Shown: positions 1 to 5,056 of the stretch, piece after piece
How the letters are laid out: every line of letters starts with the position of its first letter
Numbering within the stretch: position 1 is the first letter of the stretch
Source: Candidatus Uhrbacteria bacterium
Lineage (GTDB): Bacteria; Patescibacteriota; Patescibacteriia; UBA9934
Reading direction: 5' to 3'
DNA: 8,165 nucleotides
Assembly (NCBI GenBank): GCA_003453595.1
Contig: DMOG01000030.1
Span: forward strand, 1-8,165
Made by a program: the position numbers and the translations under genes
Notes under the pieces: generated by a model
Told to the model about the DNA's origin: nothing
Database searches by the model: none
What the model saw: only the letters and a program-made list of their open reading frames with translations

Positions 1-103
1 CATTATCATTTGGGCGGGACAGAAATGCGAACACCCCAATGCACGGCGAGTGCAAAATGCAGGTTCTGACAACGCAGAATGCCAAATGTGGAGGTTTTAT
101 TGT

Positions 104-150
104 GAAAAGCGAACGCCCCAACACCTATTATCCAAATAGGTGTTGGGGCG
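104..150 (-). terminator. Rho-independent terminator ending the small-gene unit
   Basis: A perfect 16-bp inverted repeat (114-129 and 135-150) with a 5-nt loop is followed, on the minus strand, by a T-rich tail (TTCGCTTTT, 113-105). It lies 17 nt beyond the stop of the 42-aa membrane protein. The plus-strand side has no T-run, so it should act on minus-strand transcription only. The stem length and perfection make this the strongest terminator in the window. Confidence 0.88.
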
Positions 151-166
151 CAGACGGAAGTCGGGA

Positions 167-295
167 TCATGCAAATAGCCAGAACCCGACGAACCAAGCG
201 GTGACCATAACCACCGCCATCAAAAGACCAAGCCCGAGGAAGCTGAACTCATCCAGCTTCTCGAGCATCTCTCCAATCCTCCTGATGAGGCTCAT
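167..295 (-). CDS. Small single-helix membrane protein, 42 aa
   Basis: The product is a 42-residue protein with a short amphipathic, charged N-terminus (residues 1-15, RRIGEMLEKLDE) and one hydrophobic helix (about 18-42) that runs to the C-terminus, so it is probably a small inner-membrane protein. ATG at 295 is chosen because a purine-rich ribosome binding site (AGGGAGAGG, 307-299) precedes it with normal spacing. Upstream in-frame codons at 346 (ATG) and 376 (TTG) would put translation through the leader hairpin and the repeated 36-bp element, which argues against them. The same leader design precedes the lipoprotein gene just upstream. A strong terminator follows the stop. The family is not recognised; toxin-like or regulatory single-helix proteins can look like this, but nothing in the sequence shows such a role. 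The gene is GC-richer than the 1000-7700 region. Confidence 0.6.
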   Translation of the reverse strand: MSLIRRIGEMLEKLDEFSFLGLGLLMAVVMVTAWFVGFWLFA

Positions 296-298
296 CGC

Positions 299-325
299 CT
301 CTCCCTTCACCCGGCTCTGCCGGGT
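299..325 (-). promoter_or_regulatory. Leader hairpin abutting the RBS of the 42-aa gene
   Basis: A perfect 7-bp stem (309-315 with 319-325, loop of 3) stands directly upstream of the AGGGAGAGG ribosome binding site (307-299) on the minus strand. The lipoprotein gene has the same arrangement. It could insulate or control access to the RBS; that is inference. Confidence 0.5.
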
Positions 326-351
326 TTGTTTGCGGTTTTCTGTCATCTTCC

Positions 352-387
352 GACCAAAAGGCTCGATATTTATCAAACACTTTGGTC
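352..387 (-). repeat. 36-bp symmetric element, copy 1
   Basis: Read on the plus strand: GACCAAA (352-358), AGGCTC, GATATTTATC (365-374), AAACAC, TTTGGTC (381-387). Outer 7-nt arms are perfect inverted repeats, and two 6-nt spacers flank a 10-nt near-palindrome. It differs from copy 2 (765-800) at a single base of 36, and the three flanking bases TCC are also shared. It lies between the lipoprotein stop and the 42-aa gene, 27 nt above that gene's leader hairpin. It could be a dimer operator, or an RNA element with a 7-bp outer stem. Confidence 0.85.
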
Positions 388-419
388 AGACCCCCGCACA
401 CAGCACGGGGATCACGCAA

Positions 420-440
420 TGGAGTGAACGGATCACTCCA
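420..440 (-). other. Hairpin containing the lipoprotein stop codon
   Basis: An 8-bp perfect stem (420-427 with 433-440, loop of 5) contains the stop codon of the lipoprotein gene (433-435). A second, weaker GC-rich hairpin follows on the minus strand (about 415-395; CCCCG and CGGGG arms). Neither has a T-run, so readthrough into the downstream 42-aa gene is likely; RNA stabilisation at the 3' end is another possibility. Confidence 0.5.
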
Positions 441-696
441 TCTCGGGCAAGACCTCGCAAGGGATCTCCGCGATCCCTGAGGTTCCGCCTTGGCTATCAA
501 TGACCAAGAAGCACAAACCTGTTCTCAAATCCCTCGCATAGAGGGCGGGGCGGTAATCGTTACCGTCAAACCCTCCCCGTTCCGAGAGAACTACGAACTT
601 AGGGCCAGGCAAAAGAGGCTGTTCAGCCTCCGCGTCGCCACAGCCGGTGAGGGCGAGGGCGATCAGGAGCGCGACGAGGGTGAAGACCTTCTTCAT
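433..696 (-). CDS. Small lipoprotein, 87 aa, unknown function
   Basis: The N-terminus is a classic lipoprotein signal peptide: two lysines, a hydrophobic stretch (4-16) and the lipobox LTGC with Cys19 as the lipidation site. The mature part is about 69 residues, with a Pro-rich linker (27-32) and a compact region carrying the pattern R-T-G-L-C-F (58-63) followed by I-P-C (78-80). The two cysteines, 62 and 80, could form a disulfide outside the membrane. ATG at 696 is chosen for its GAGGAG ribosome binding site (708-703) six bases upstream; an in-frame GTG/TTG-type extension to 714 would cut into the leader hairpin. A near-consensus promoter about 140 nt upstream and a structured leader precede it. 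The TG.CF...C pattern resembles small secreted proteins seen in phages and CPR genomes, but I do not assign a family. Nearby GC content is higher than in the metabolic genes. Confidence 0.75.
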   Translation of the reverse strand: MKKVFTLVALLIALALTGCGDAEAEQPLLPGPKFVVLSERGGFDGNDYRPALYARDLRTGLCFLVIDSQGGTSGIAEIPCEVLPEME

Positions 697-702
697 GGTG
701 TA

Positions 703-750
703 CTCCTCGGCCAATTAAGGCCGGGTGATGTGGCCGAAGCCACGGTGGCT
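703..750 (-). promoter_or_regulatory. Structured leader of the lipoprotein gene
   Basis: On the minus strand the leader contains CGGCC-TTAATT-GGCCG (723-708), whose last base is the first base of the GAGGAG ribosome binding site (708-703). Upstream of it is GTGGC-TTCG-GCCAC (743-730), a C(UUCG)G tetraloop hairpin. The arm 739-743 can instead pair in AGCCAC/GTGGCT (738-743 with 745-750), so two hairpins are mutually exclusive, as in attenuators or riboswitch-like leaders. Regulation is inferred; only the pairing is seen. Confidence 0.5.
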
Positions 751-764
751 CGGATATTGTCTCC

Positions 765-800
765 GACCAAAAGGCTCGATAATTATCAAACACTTTGGTC
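765..800 (-). repeat. 36-bp symmetric element, copy 2
   Basis: GACCAAA (765-771), AGGCTC, GATAATTATC (778-787, a perfect 10-nt palindrome), AAACAC, TTTGGTC (794-800). Spacing is exactly symmetric: 7-6-10-6-7. It lies downstream of the predicted start (about 830) of the promoter at 837-865, so it would be in the transcribed leader of the lipoprotein gene. 35 of 36 bases match copy 1. An additional lone GACCAAA half occurs at 904-910. Confidence 0.87.
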
Positions 801-836
801 GAAAAACACACTAATCCACATTATAAAGAACTGGCT

Positions 837-865
837 AATATAACAGAAAATCAGCCTTTTGTCAA
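837..865 (-). promoter_or_regulatory. Near-consensus sigma70-type promoter for the small-gene unit
   Basis: On the minus strand TTGACA (865-860, a perfect -35) is followed after exactly 17 nt by TATATT (842-837, 5 of 6 matches to the -10 consensus). The predicted transcription start is near 830. It would transcribe the 36-bp element, the structured leader, the lipoprotein gene and probably the 42-aa gene. The -35 box sits in the loop/descending arm of the terminator hairpin 847-883, so terminator and promoter share sequence. Confidence 0.7.
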
Positions 866-884
866 GACAAATGGGCTGATTTTT
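847..884. terminator. Hairpin terminator, probably bidirectional
   Basis: AAAATCAGCC (847-856) and GGCTGATTTT (874-883) form a perfect 10-bp stem that extends inward with TTTGTC/GACAAA around a bulged T. A T-run is present at the plus-strand side (880-884) and TTTT ends the stem on the minus side (850-847). It is the first strong terminator after the UMP kinase gene, about 120 nt beyond its stop. No plus-strand gene feeding it was found, so the minus-strand role is the likely one. Confidence 0.65.
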
Positions 885-926
885 GGCTAATATAACGAAT
901 TTTGACCAAACAAATAGAACCCCCTT

Positions 927-961
927 AGTCCTTCGTCCCGCCTTGGCGGGACTACGGAACT
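927..961. repeat. GTCCCGCC palindrome (REP-like)
   Basis: GTCCCGCC-TT-GGCGGGAC (935-952) is a perfect palindrome, extended by AGTCC/GGAACT pairing (927-931 with 956-961, one bulge). A half copy, GGGCGGGAC, is seen near the left edge (12-20). It lies in the spacer downstream of the UMP kinase gene. It is a short intergenic palindrome without coding capacity. Confidence 0.7.
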
Positions 962-970
962 GCAGGCTAC

Positions 971-996
971 CTCCCCCTTCGTAAGGGGGAGAAACA
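971..996. repeat. CCCCTCC-type palindromic element, copy 1
   Basis: CTCCCCCTT-CGT-AAGGGGGAG (971-991) is a perfect 9-bp stem followed by AAAC. It shares the loop context CTTCGTAAG and the trailing GAAAC with the copy inside queA (2416-2440). It lies 12 nt beyond the UMP kinase stop. Confidence 0.75.
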
Positions 997-1003
997 AGAA
1001 TTA

Positions 1004-1714
1004 CTACTCCAATATCGTTCCCTTGAAATTCTTTCCATCAATTAAATTCCCAATATTTTTAAAATCTCTCCCATTCACAATCGCGACTTTTATTTTGTTT
1101 TGGTTAGATAATCTTGAGGCAACCGGATCAAAAGGCGCTGATTTTCCAGGATGCCAATCATCTCCAACCATTTTTCTATAATCTTTCCAAGCCAGCATAT
1201 CCAAAGGCTCTGCGTTTGGATTTTTTCTTGGGTCTTCTGTGTAAACATAACTCACATCCGAAACATTAATTACTGTTGAAACTCCCAAAATCTTGGCCAT
1301 TCGGCAGGCAACATAATCAGTACTCCACCCTGGCTTCCAGCCAGAACCGACAAGCACACTCCCCTTCCATCGCTTTGGCAACCGTGTCGGATCCTTAATG
1401 ACAACAGGGTGAGCAACTTTTCTAAATATTGTCCGAAGCAAATGCCCATTTAATCTTGTTGAATGAATTCCGAGCCAATCCAAATCTTCAGGATCAATTG
1501 TATTTTTTAATGCCTTAGCGCAATCAATATAATGCCTGGCAGTCTTTCCGCCACCAGTCACCAGCAATAACTTTCTGCCTTTTTTAATTTGCCCTAGCAC
1601 AAATTTCTCAAGGGTTTTCAAAAACTCAATATCTGGACCGTTTTCTGGCACTATCAACGACCCTCCGATTGATATTACTAATGGTTTGTTTTTCTGAAGT
1701 TCTAGTTTAGGCAT
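1004..1714 (-). CDS. pyrH: UMP kinase, archaeal-type amino acid kinase family
   Basis: This 236-aa protein has the amino acid kinase fold and the motifs of archaeal-type uridylate kinases: SIGGSL near the start (15-20, phosphate binding), VTGGGKTAR (52-60), DWLGIHSTRLN (79-89), GSGWKPGWSTDY (123-134), NVSDVSYVYTEDP (150-162) and W-K-D-Y followed by PFDP (194-197). It would phosphorylate UMP to UDP with ATP in the cytoplasm for pyrimidine nucleotide and nucleic acid synthesis. Length is normal for the family. Another kinase of the same fold, such as isopentenyl phosphate kinase, is less likely given the GWKPGWSTDY and DP motifs. ATG at 1714 has no Shine-Dalgarno sequence; TATAAC stands only four bases upstream. 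A palindromic repeat begins just beyond that box, and the gene stands alone between terminators (1789-1814 and 847-884). Confidence 0.85.
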   Translation of the reverse strand: MPKLELQKNKPLVISIGGSLIVPENGPDIEFLKTLEKFVLGQIKKGRKLLLVTGGGKTARHYIDCAKALKNTIDPEDLDWLGIHSTRLNGHLLRTIFRKVAHPVVIKDPTRLPKRWKGSVLVGSGWKPGWSTDYVACRMAKILGVSTVINVSDVSYVYTEDPRKNPNAEPLDMLAWKDYRKMVGDDWHPGKSAPFDPVASRLSNQNKIKVAIVNGRDFKNIGNLIDGKNFKGTILE

Positions 1715-1718
1715 AGAA

Positions 1719-1724
1719 GTTATA
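1719..1724 (-). promoter_or_regulatory. -10-like box very close to the UMP kinase start
   Basis: TATAAC (1724-1719) lies four bases before the ATG at 1714. The same string with TACT instead of TTCT precedes the ATG of the nuclease gene at 7641. A transcript from it would have essentially no leader. No -35 box is visible because the palindromic element 1727-1787 occupies that position. Confidence 0.35.
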
Positions 1725-1726
1725 CA

Positions 1727-1787
1727 CGACCCCCTCTACCTCCCCCTTAGCTCCCCTCCTTTTCCAAGGAGGGGTTGGGAGTGGTCG
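1727..1787. repeat. CCCCTCC-type palindromic element, copy 2
   Basis: The core CCCCTCCTT-TTCC-AAGGAGGGG (1753-1774) is a perfect 9-bp stem. An outer CGACC/GGTCG pair (1727-1731 with 1783-1787) delimits a roughly 61-bp unit. It fills the spacer between the holin-like gene's terminator and the UMP kinase start. Confidence 0.72.
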
Positions 1788-1788
1788 T

Positions 1789-1814
1789 AATAAAACCGAG
1801 CCCTCTCAGGCTCG
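1789..1814 (-). terminator. Terminator overlapping the end of the holin-like gene
   Basis: On the minus strand CGAGCC (1814-1809) and GGCTCG (1802-1797) form a 6-bp stem followed by GTTTTATTA (1796-1788). The stop codon TGA (1808-1806) is in the loop, so the last two codons form the ascending arm. It would end the transcript coming from queA and the genes above it. Confidence 0.75.
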
Positions 1815-2165
1815 ATCATTTTGTTTAATTGATTTAAGAAGATAGTTTGTGATGACAGAAACTAGCCAGAGTATTATCGCGCCAGCAAGCGCTGTCCAGA
1901 ATCCTTCAATCTCTACGCCTTTGACTATTGTTCCCATGAGTAAAATCATGCCAGCGTTTACTACAAATGTGAAAAGCCCTAGCGTTAAAAGGTTTACTGG
2001 TAAGGTTAGGATGATGAGTATTGGACGGATTATCGCGTTTATCAATCCAAGGACTAGTGCGGCGATGAGGGCATGATAAAAAGTATCAACATGGAACCCA
2101 GCCAATAACTCTGTTAAAAGTAGTAAGGCGATTGCGTTTATTAACCAACGAAGTAGTAATTTCAT
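1806..2165 (-). CDS. YvlD/phage holin IV-like four-helix membrane protein
   Basis: This 119-aa, very hydrophobic protein has four predicted helices (about 4-22, 32-50, 58-79 and 89-110). The sequence NAIIRPILIILTLPVNLLTLGLF (43-65) is the signature of the PF04020 family (Mycobacterial 4-TMS phage holin / YvlD-like). Despite the name, most members are chromosomal membrane proteins of unknown role, linked in some bacteria to envelope stress, and nothing nearby indicates a prophage. The ATG at 2165 is supported by an extended -10 box nine bases upstream and the lack of an RBS. It lies 20 nt downstream of queA and ends inside its own terminator. The C-terminus (SIKQNDRA) is polar and likely cytoplasmic. 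Confidence 0.88.
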   Translation of the reverse strand: MKLLLRWLINAIALLLLTELLAGFHVDTFYHALIAALVLGLINAIIRPILIILTLPVNLLTLGLFTFVVNAGMILLMGTIVKGVEIEGFWTALAGAIILWLVSVITNYLLKSIKQNDRA

Positions 2166-2174
2166 ACGATTTGT

Positions 2175-2183
2175 ATTATATCA
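2175..2183 (-). promoter_or_regulatory. Extended -10 promoter for the holin-like gene
   Basis: On the minus strand TG-A-TATAAT (2183-2175) is a perfect extended -10 box, lying just after the queA stop codon (2188-2186). The expected start, about 2168, leaves only a few bases before the ATG at 2165, so the transcript would be almost leaderless. No convincing -35 is seen, as is common with extended -10 promoters. Confidence 0.55.
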
Positions 2184-2185
2184 CA

Positions 2186-3244
2186 TCAAATTATGAACAT
2201 AGCGTCGCCGAATGAATAAAATTTGTATTCAAGCTCAATAGCTTGGTTATAAGCTTTTTTGATTAGATCATTACCAGCTAAAGCTGACACAAGAATCAGG
2301 AGCGTTGATTTTGGTAAATGAAAATTGGTTATAAGCCCGTCTATTATTTTAAACTCAAATCCTGGTTTGATAAATATGTTGATATCTCCAGAATACCCCT
2401 CACAACCACCCCTACCCCCTCCTTCGTAAGGAGGGGAAACGCGAGTTTGCATGGCCACACCCTCCAAAGCCCTTGTCGTTGTTGTACCAACCGCAATCAC
2501 CCTTCGACATTCTTGTTTAGCTCGGCAAATCTCTTTGGCGACTCGATCGCTGATCTCCACCCACTCGGCATGCATAACATGATCTTCAACTATCTCGGTT
2601 TTGACAGGACGAAATGTTCCCACTCCAACATGCAAGGTTATGTATTCAATCCGCACTCCCATGTTTTTTATCTTTTCCAAAAGCTCGATTGTAAAATGAA
2701 ATCCAGCCGTAGGCGCAGCCACAGATCCAGTTTCTTTAGCATAGACTGTTTGATATTGCTCTAATTTTTCTGGCTGATTTTTAACATAAGGTGGCACTGG
2801 AATCGAACCATATTGCTGACAATAATCTAGCACCTGATCGTCAGACTGATAAAACTTTAGATAAGCTGAGCCAACCTCAAAGTCTTTGGAAATAACCTCA
2901 GCTCTAAGTTGGTCATTAAAAATCAGCTTTGATCCAATATCTGTGTGTCTAGCACCTCCCAAAAGCGCCTCCCATTGTCCATCAACTGATCGTAAAAGAA
3001 ATACTTCAATCTGTCTTTGCGAATTATCGATCTTTGCCTTAAGACGGGCCTTAAACACTTTTGTCTGGTTAAGCACCGGCACATCACCAGACCGTAAATA
3101 ATCAACAATATTATAAAAATGCTGATGCTCAATCTGCCCTAAGTTACGACGCAATACCATTAACCGCGAACAATCACGTGGCTCAGTCGAGGATTGGGCG
3201 ATCAACTTTTCTGGAAGATAATAATCAAAATCATTTATTTTCAT
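2186..3244 (-). CDS. queA: tRNA preQ1(34) S-adenosylmethionine ribosyltransferase-isomerase QueA
   Basis: QueA transfers and isomerises the ribosyl group of S-adenosylmethionine onto preQ1 at tRNA position 34, giving epoxyqueuosine; the enzyme is cytoplasmic. The whole family signature is present in 352 aa: IAQ.S.EPRDCSRLMVL (15-31), GDVPVLNQTKVFKARL (53-68), ETGSVAAPTAGFHF (171-184), LHVGVGTFRPV (204-214), VGTTTTRALE (252-261), LITNFHLPKSTLLILVSA (304-321) and the C-terminal YSFGDAMF. ATG at 3244 (MKINDFDYYLP) is chosen because it matches the usual QueA start and has GAAGG upstream; an ATG three codons earlier (3253) directly abuts the previous stop. Residues 269-283 (Pro/Gly/Arg-rich) are encoded by a palindromic repeat and are not part of the normal family sequence; they sit in a variable loop before the GDINIFIKPGF segment, so activity is probably retained. 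Confidence 0.96.
   Translation of the reverse strand: MKINDFDYYLPEKLIAQSSTEPRDCSRLMVLRRNLGQIEHQHFYNIVDYLRSGDVPVLNQTKVFKARLKAKIDNSQRQIEVFLLRSVDGQWEALLGGARHTDIGSKLIFNDQLRAEVISKDFEVGSAYLKFYQSDDQVLDYCQQYGSIPVPPYVKNQPEKLEQYQTVYAKETGSVAAPTAGFHFTIELLEKIKNMGVRIEYITLHVGVGTFRPVKTEIVEDHVMHAEWVEISDRVAKEICRAKQECRRVIAVGTTTTRALEGVAMQTRVSPPYEGGGRGGCEGYSGDINIFIKPGFEFKIIDGLITNFHLPKSTLLILVSALAGNDLIKKAYNQAIELEYKFYSFGDAMFII
2396..2440. repeat. CCCCTCC-type palindromic element, copy 3, inside queA
   Basis: CCCCTCCTT-CGT-AAGGAGGGG (2416-2436, perfect 9-bp stem) followed by AAAC matches the intergenic copy at 971-996 in stem type, loop and trailing bases. It keeps the queA frame open and adds about 15 residues (SPPYEGGGRGG core). 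Confidence 0.8.
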
Positions 3245-3253
3245 GGCCTTCAT

Positions 3254-4366
3254 TTAATCAACCACAGTAAAATTCTCACCATCCCATTCTATCTCGTAAA
3301 TAGTTTCGCCTGTATTGTACTGAACAAATTTAATAGTATCTCCCTCTCTTGGTAGTTGAATATAGTAATTTGTCTCAAGTCCTTGATCAACCAAATCCGG
3401 TCTTTTATACTTAATAGATGTATTTGAATTTTGCATTAAAGTATTCATATCGACAATACTAAATACATCTGATGATACATTCTTTATCTCTCCATTTTTA
3501 TATTGCAAAAAATAAACTGTCTGAAAAACAGCCATTGAAGTTTCTGTTGTCTCAACAATGCAATGAACATCACTAGCATTTGTTGAGCTCCTAAAAATAA
3601 CAAACTCAGCATAATCACTGCTTGGAATAGCAGTATCTTCTGATGATTTCAAAGCTTTTAAATAATCATTCTGTTCATCATAAATTTCAGTGTAATCATA
3701 TAATTTATCATAATATTCTTCAGGAAGTGAGATGAATGCCAGCCCAATAGACCACTCATTCCTACGGTCAATTATGGACTGGATTGCTTCGACAGAATCT
3801 TCTGTTACAGCATTTTCTTGATATATTAATTGATCTTTTTCTTCAGTGTCTTTATCACCGAAATATCCAACAATAAGAATCGCGAAAAAGATAAGAATAA
3901 AAATAGAAGCAAGAACGCCAACGCCTGCTAAAATGTCCTTTTTCATACTTCTCTTCTTTTTTTCATCCCTATAGAAACGACGTAGCAGATAACCATGAAA
4001 CAAAAGACTGGCCAAAAAAATTGGAACACCAACAAAGATCGTCATATATATCTCACCAGCTGACTCATCGTTTATTTCAATAAATAATAGAAGTATTAAA
4101 AATACTAAAAATAATATTGCAATTAAACAAGCATTCCATAAATATATTAACGCAATATTCTTAGATATTACTGAGTCTTTTTTCAAAAAATATCCAAATC
4201 CAAGAATCATACAAAACAAAAAGAATATAATACCGCTAGCTATGCCAAGCTCATTTATTCCTGAGGCAAGAGTAGTTATTAATAAATACAAAAAATATAT
4301 TCCAATTAATGACCACCCTAAAACGCATAGACATTTTGACAAAATATTTTGTGCTTTATTTTGCAT
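3254..4366 (-). CDS. Five-helix membrane protein with exported C-terminal domain
   Basis: The family is not recognised. The 370-aa protein has five predicted membrane helices (about 12-33, 42-61, 70-97, 107-127 and 146-168). A strongly basic loop between helices 4 and 5 (129-143, RRFYRDEKKKRSMKK) should be cytoplasmic, which places the roughly 200-residue C-terminal domain (170-370) outside. That domain is acidic and mixed alpha/beta in appearance, with a helical segment around SVEAIQSIIDRRNEW and a strand-rich end (QLPREGDTIKFVQYN). No catalytic motif is visible. The ATG at 4366 has TATAAA five bases upstream and no RBS. It follows the four-helix membrane protein by 12 nt, and its stop directly abuts a possible queA ATG, so it is probably cotranscribed with both. 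It is clearly AT-rich compared with the window ends. Confidence 0.75.
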   Translation of the reverse strand: MQNKAQNILSKCLCVLGWSLIGIYFLYLLITTLASGINELGIASGIIFFLFCMILGFGYFLKKDSVISKNIALIYLWNACLIAILFLVFLILLLFIEINDESAGEIYMTIFVGVPIFLASLLFHGYLLRRFYRDEKKKRSMKKDILAGVGVLASIFILIFFAILIVGYFGDKDTEEKDQLIYQENAVTEDSVEAIQSIIDRRNEWSIGLAFISLPEEYYDKLYDYTEIYDEQNDYLKALKSSEDTAIPSSDYAEFVIFRSSTNASDVHCIVETTETSMAVFQTVYFLQYKNGEIKNVSSDVFSIVDMNTLMQNSNTSIKYKRPDLVDQGLETNYYIQLPREGDTIKFVQYNTGETIYEIEWDGENFTVVD

Positions 4367-4378
4367 ATATATTTATAA

Positions 4379-4834
4379 TTAAAAATACCATGGCTGATAG
4401 TACTGAATCAACATCCACAAAAACGCACCCTCAACCCCTAATGAAATCAATGTTTCAAACCAGACAGTCTTGCCTTCTTTTAATCCTATCCATCCAAACC
4501 CGATCAATGGAAAAATAACAAAGTTTAAAAATAGCCAGAACAATCCAGCCACTAGAGCCATTGATAAAATTGAAAATGGAGCATGAGTAACAATCAGCCA
4601 ACCCTGTTCCACAAACAGAACATAAACAAGTCCGTAACAGGCACTGATTATCAAATGCAATAAAAGTCCGACCGCAAAAACTTCACCTTCTTTTAACCGA
4701 TAACCGTGCCAAATATGAACATCAATTAAAAGAGGAAGATTTTTAACTCTTCGTGAAGCCTCAAGAATAATCGCCGGCATAGCAATCAAAAAGCCAACAA
4801 GTGTTCCCAAAGTTGCAGCTAATATATAGTCCAT
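4379..4834 (-). CDS. Four-helix integral membrane protein, 151 aa
   Basis: Four predicted helices (about 4-25, 50-75, 85-112 and 127-145) make up most of this protein; a basic segment (ASRRVKNL, 26-33) between helices 1 and 2 suggests where the cytoplasmic side is. A histidine-rich stretch (DVHIWHGYRLKEG, 38-50) precedes helix 2. It looks like a conserved CPR-type membrane protein, but no function can be assigned. ATG at 4834 (MDYILAATLG) is chosen because the open frame that extends to a GTG at 4933 runs into a palindromic repeat and lacks an RBS; no RBS is seen at 4834 either, which fits its neighbours. It starts a run of closely spaced genes that continues to queA. Confidence 0.72.
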   Translation of the reverse strand: MDYILAATLGTLVGFLIAMPAIILEASRRVKNLPLLIDVHIWHGYRLKEGEVFAVGLLLHLIISACYGLVYVLFVEQGWLIVTHAPFSILSMALVAGLFWLFLNFVIFPLIGFGWIGLKEGKTVWFETLISLGVEGAFLWMLIQYYQPWYF

Positions 4835-4925
4835 AGGAATAAAATAGAATGTAGAAAATTCAAAATGGAACAGATAGAAATCAGATAGCAACTCGGTCTC
4901 TCCCTTCTCACAAGATGAGAGATAA

Positions 4926-5034
4926 TCTCCCACTTCTACCCCCAGTCATAGATCCCGAGCTTGTTGAGGGGGAGAAGTCTTCTCGAAATAAGAGGATCTC
5001 TCCCCCGTCGGACGGGGTTCGAGATGGGGATGAA
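4926..5034. repeat. GAGAAG palindromic element, intergenic copy
   Basis: The element carries GAGAAG-T-CTTCTC (4972-4984), CCCCGTC-G-GACGGGG (5003-5017) and terminal segments TCTCCCACTTCTAC (4926-4939) and GGGATGAA (5027-5034). The same ordered segments recur in the C39 gene at 5702-5776. It fills most of the 222-nt spacer between the C39 stop and the next gene; no gene or clear promoter was found in that spacer. Confidence 0.65.
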
Positions 5035-5056
5035 GTTATTGAGATGGGTTAAGACA

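Larger units (their letters stand above)
832..896. repeat. 13-bp direct repeat flanking the terminator hairpin
   Basis: TGGCTAATATAAC occurs at 832-844 and at 884-896, 52 bp apart and in the same orientation, with the hairpin 847-883 between them. On the minus strand each contains TATATT, so the repeat supplies two -10-like boxes; only the 837-842 box has a matching -35. Confidence 0.7.

Noticed and set aside
6..197. Minus-strand open frame at the left edge
   Set aside because: It overlaps the end of the 42-aa gene and reads through the strong 16-bp terminator hairpin; composition is not protein-like. Positions 1-103 show only short weak hairpins and no supported gene.
352..800. The 36-bp copies as CRISPR repeats
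   Set aside because: Only two copies, about 410 bp apart, with genes between them rather than spacers of similar length.
39..843. Plus-strand open frames across the left end
   Set aside because: They run antisense to the lipoprotein and 42-aa genes, cross the terminator, repeats and leader hairpins, have biased Arg/Ser/Pro composition and no RBS.
1806..2165. Prophage, based on the holin-like protein
   Set aside because: PF04020 proteins are mostly chromosomal housekeeping membrane proteins; no endolysin, capsid, integrase or other phage gene is present.
2318..2764. Plus-strand open frame inside queA
   Set aside because: Shadow of queA, whose motifs are complete on the other strand.
4835..4933. 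Longer N-terminus for the four-helix protein, starting with GTG at 4933
   Set aside because: The extra 33 residues are partly encoded by the palindromic repeat, and no RBS is present; MDYILAATLG at 4834 gives a normal membrane protein start.
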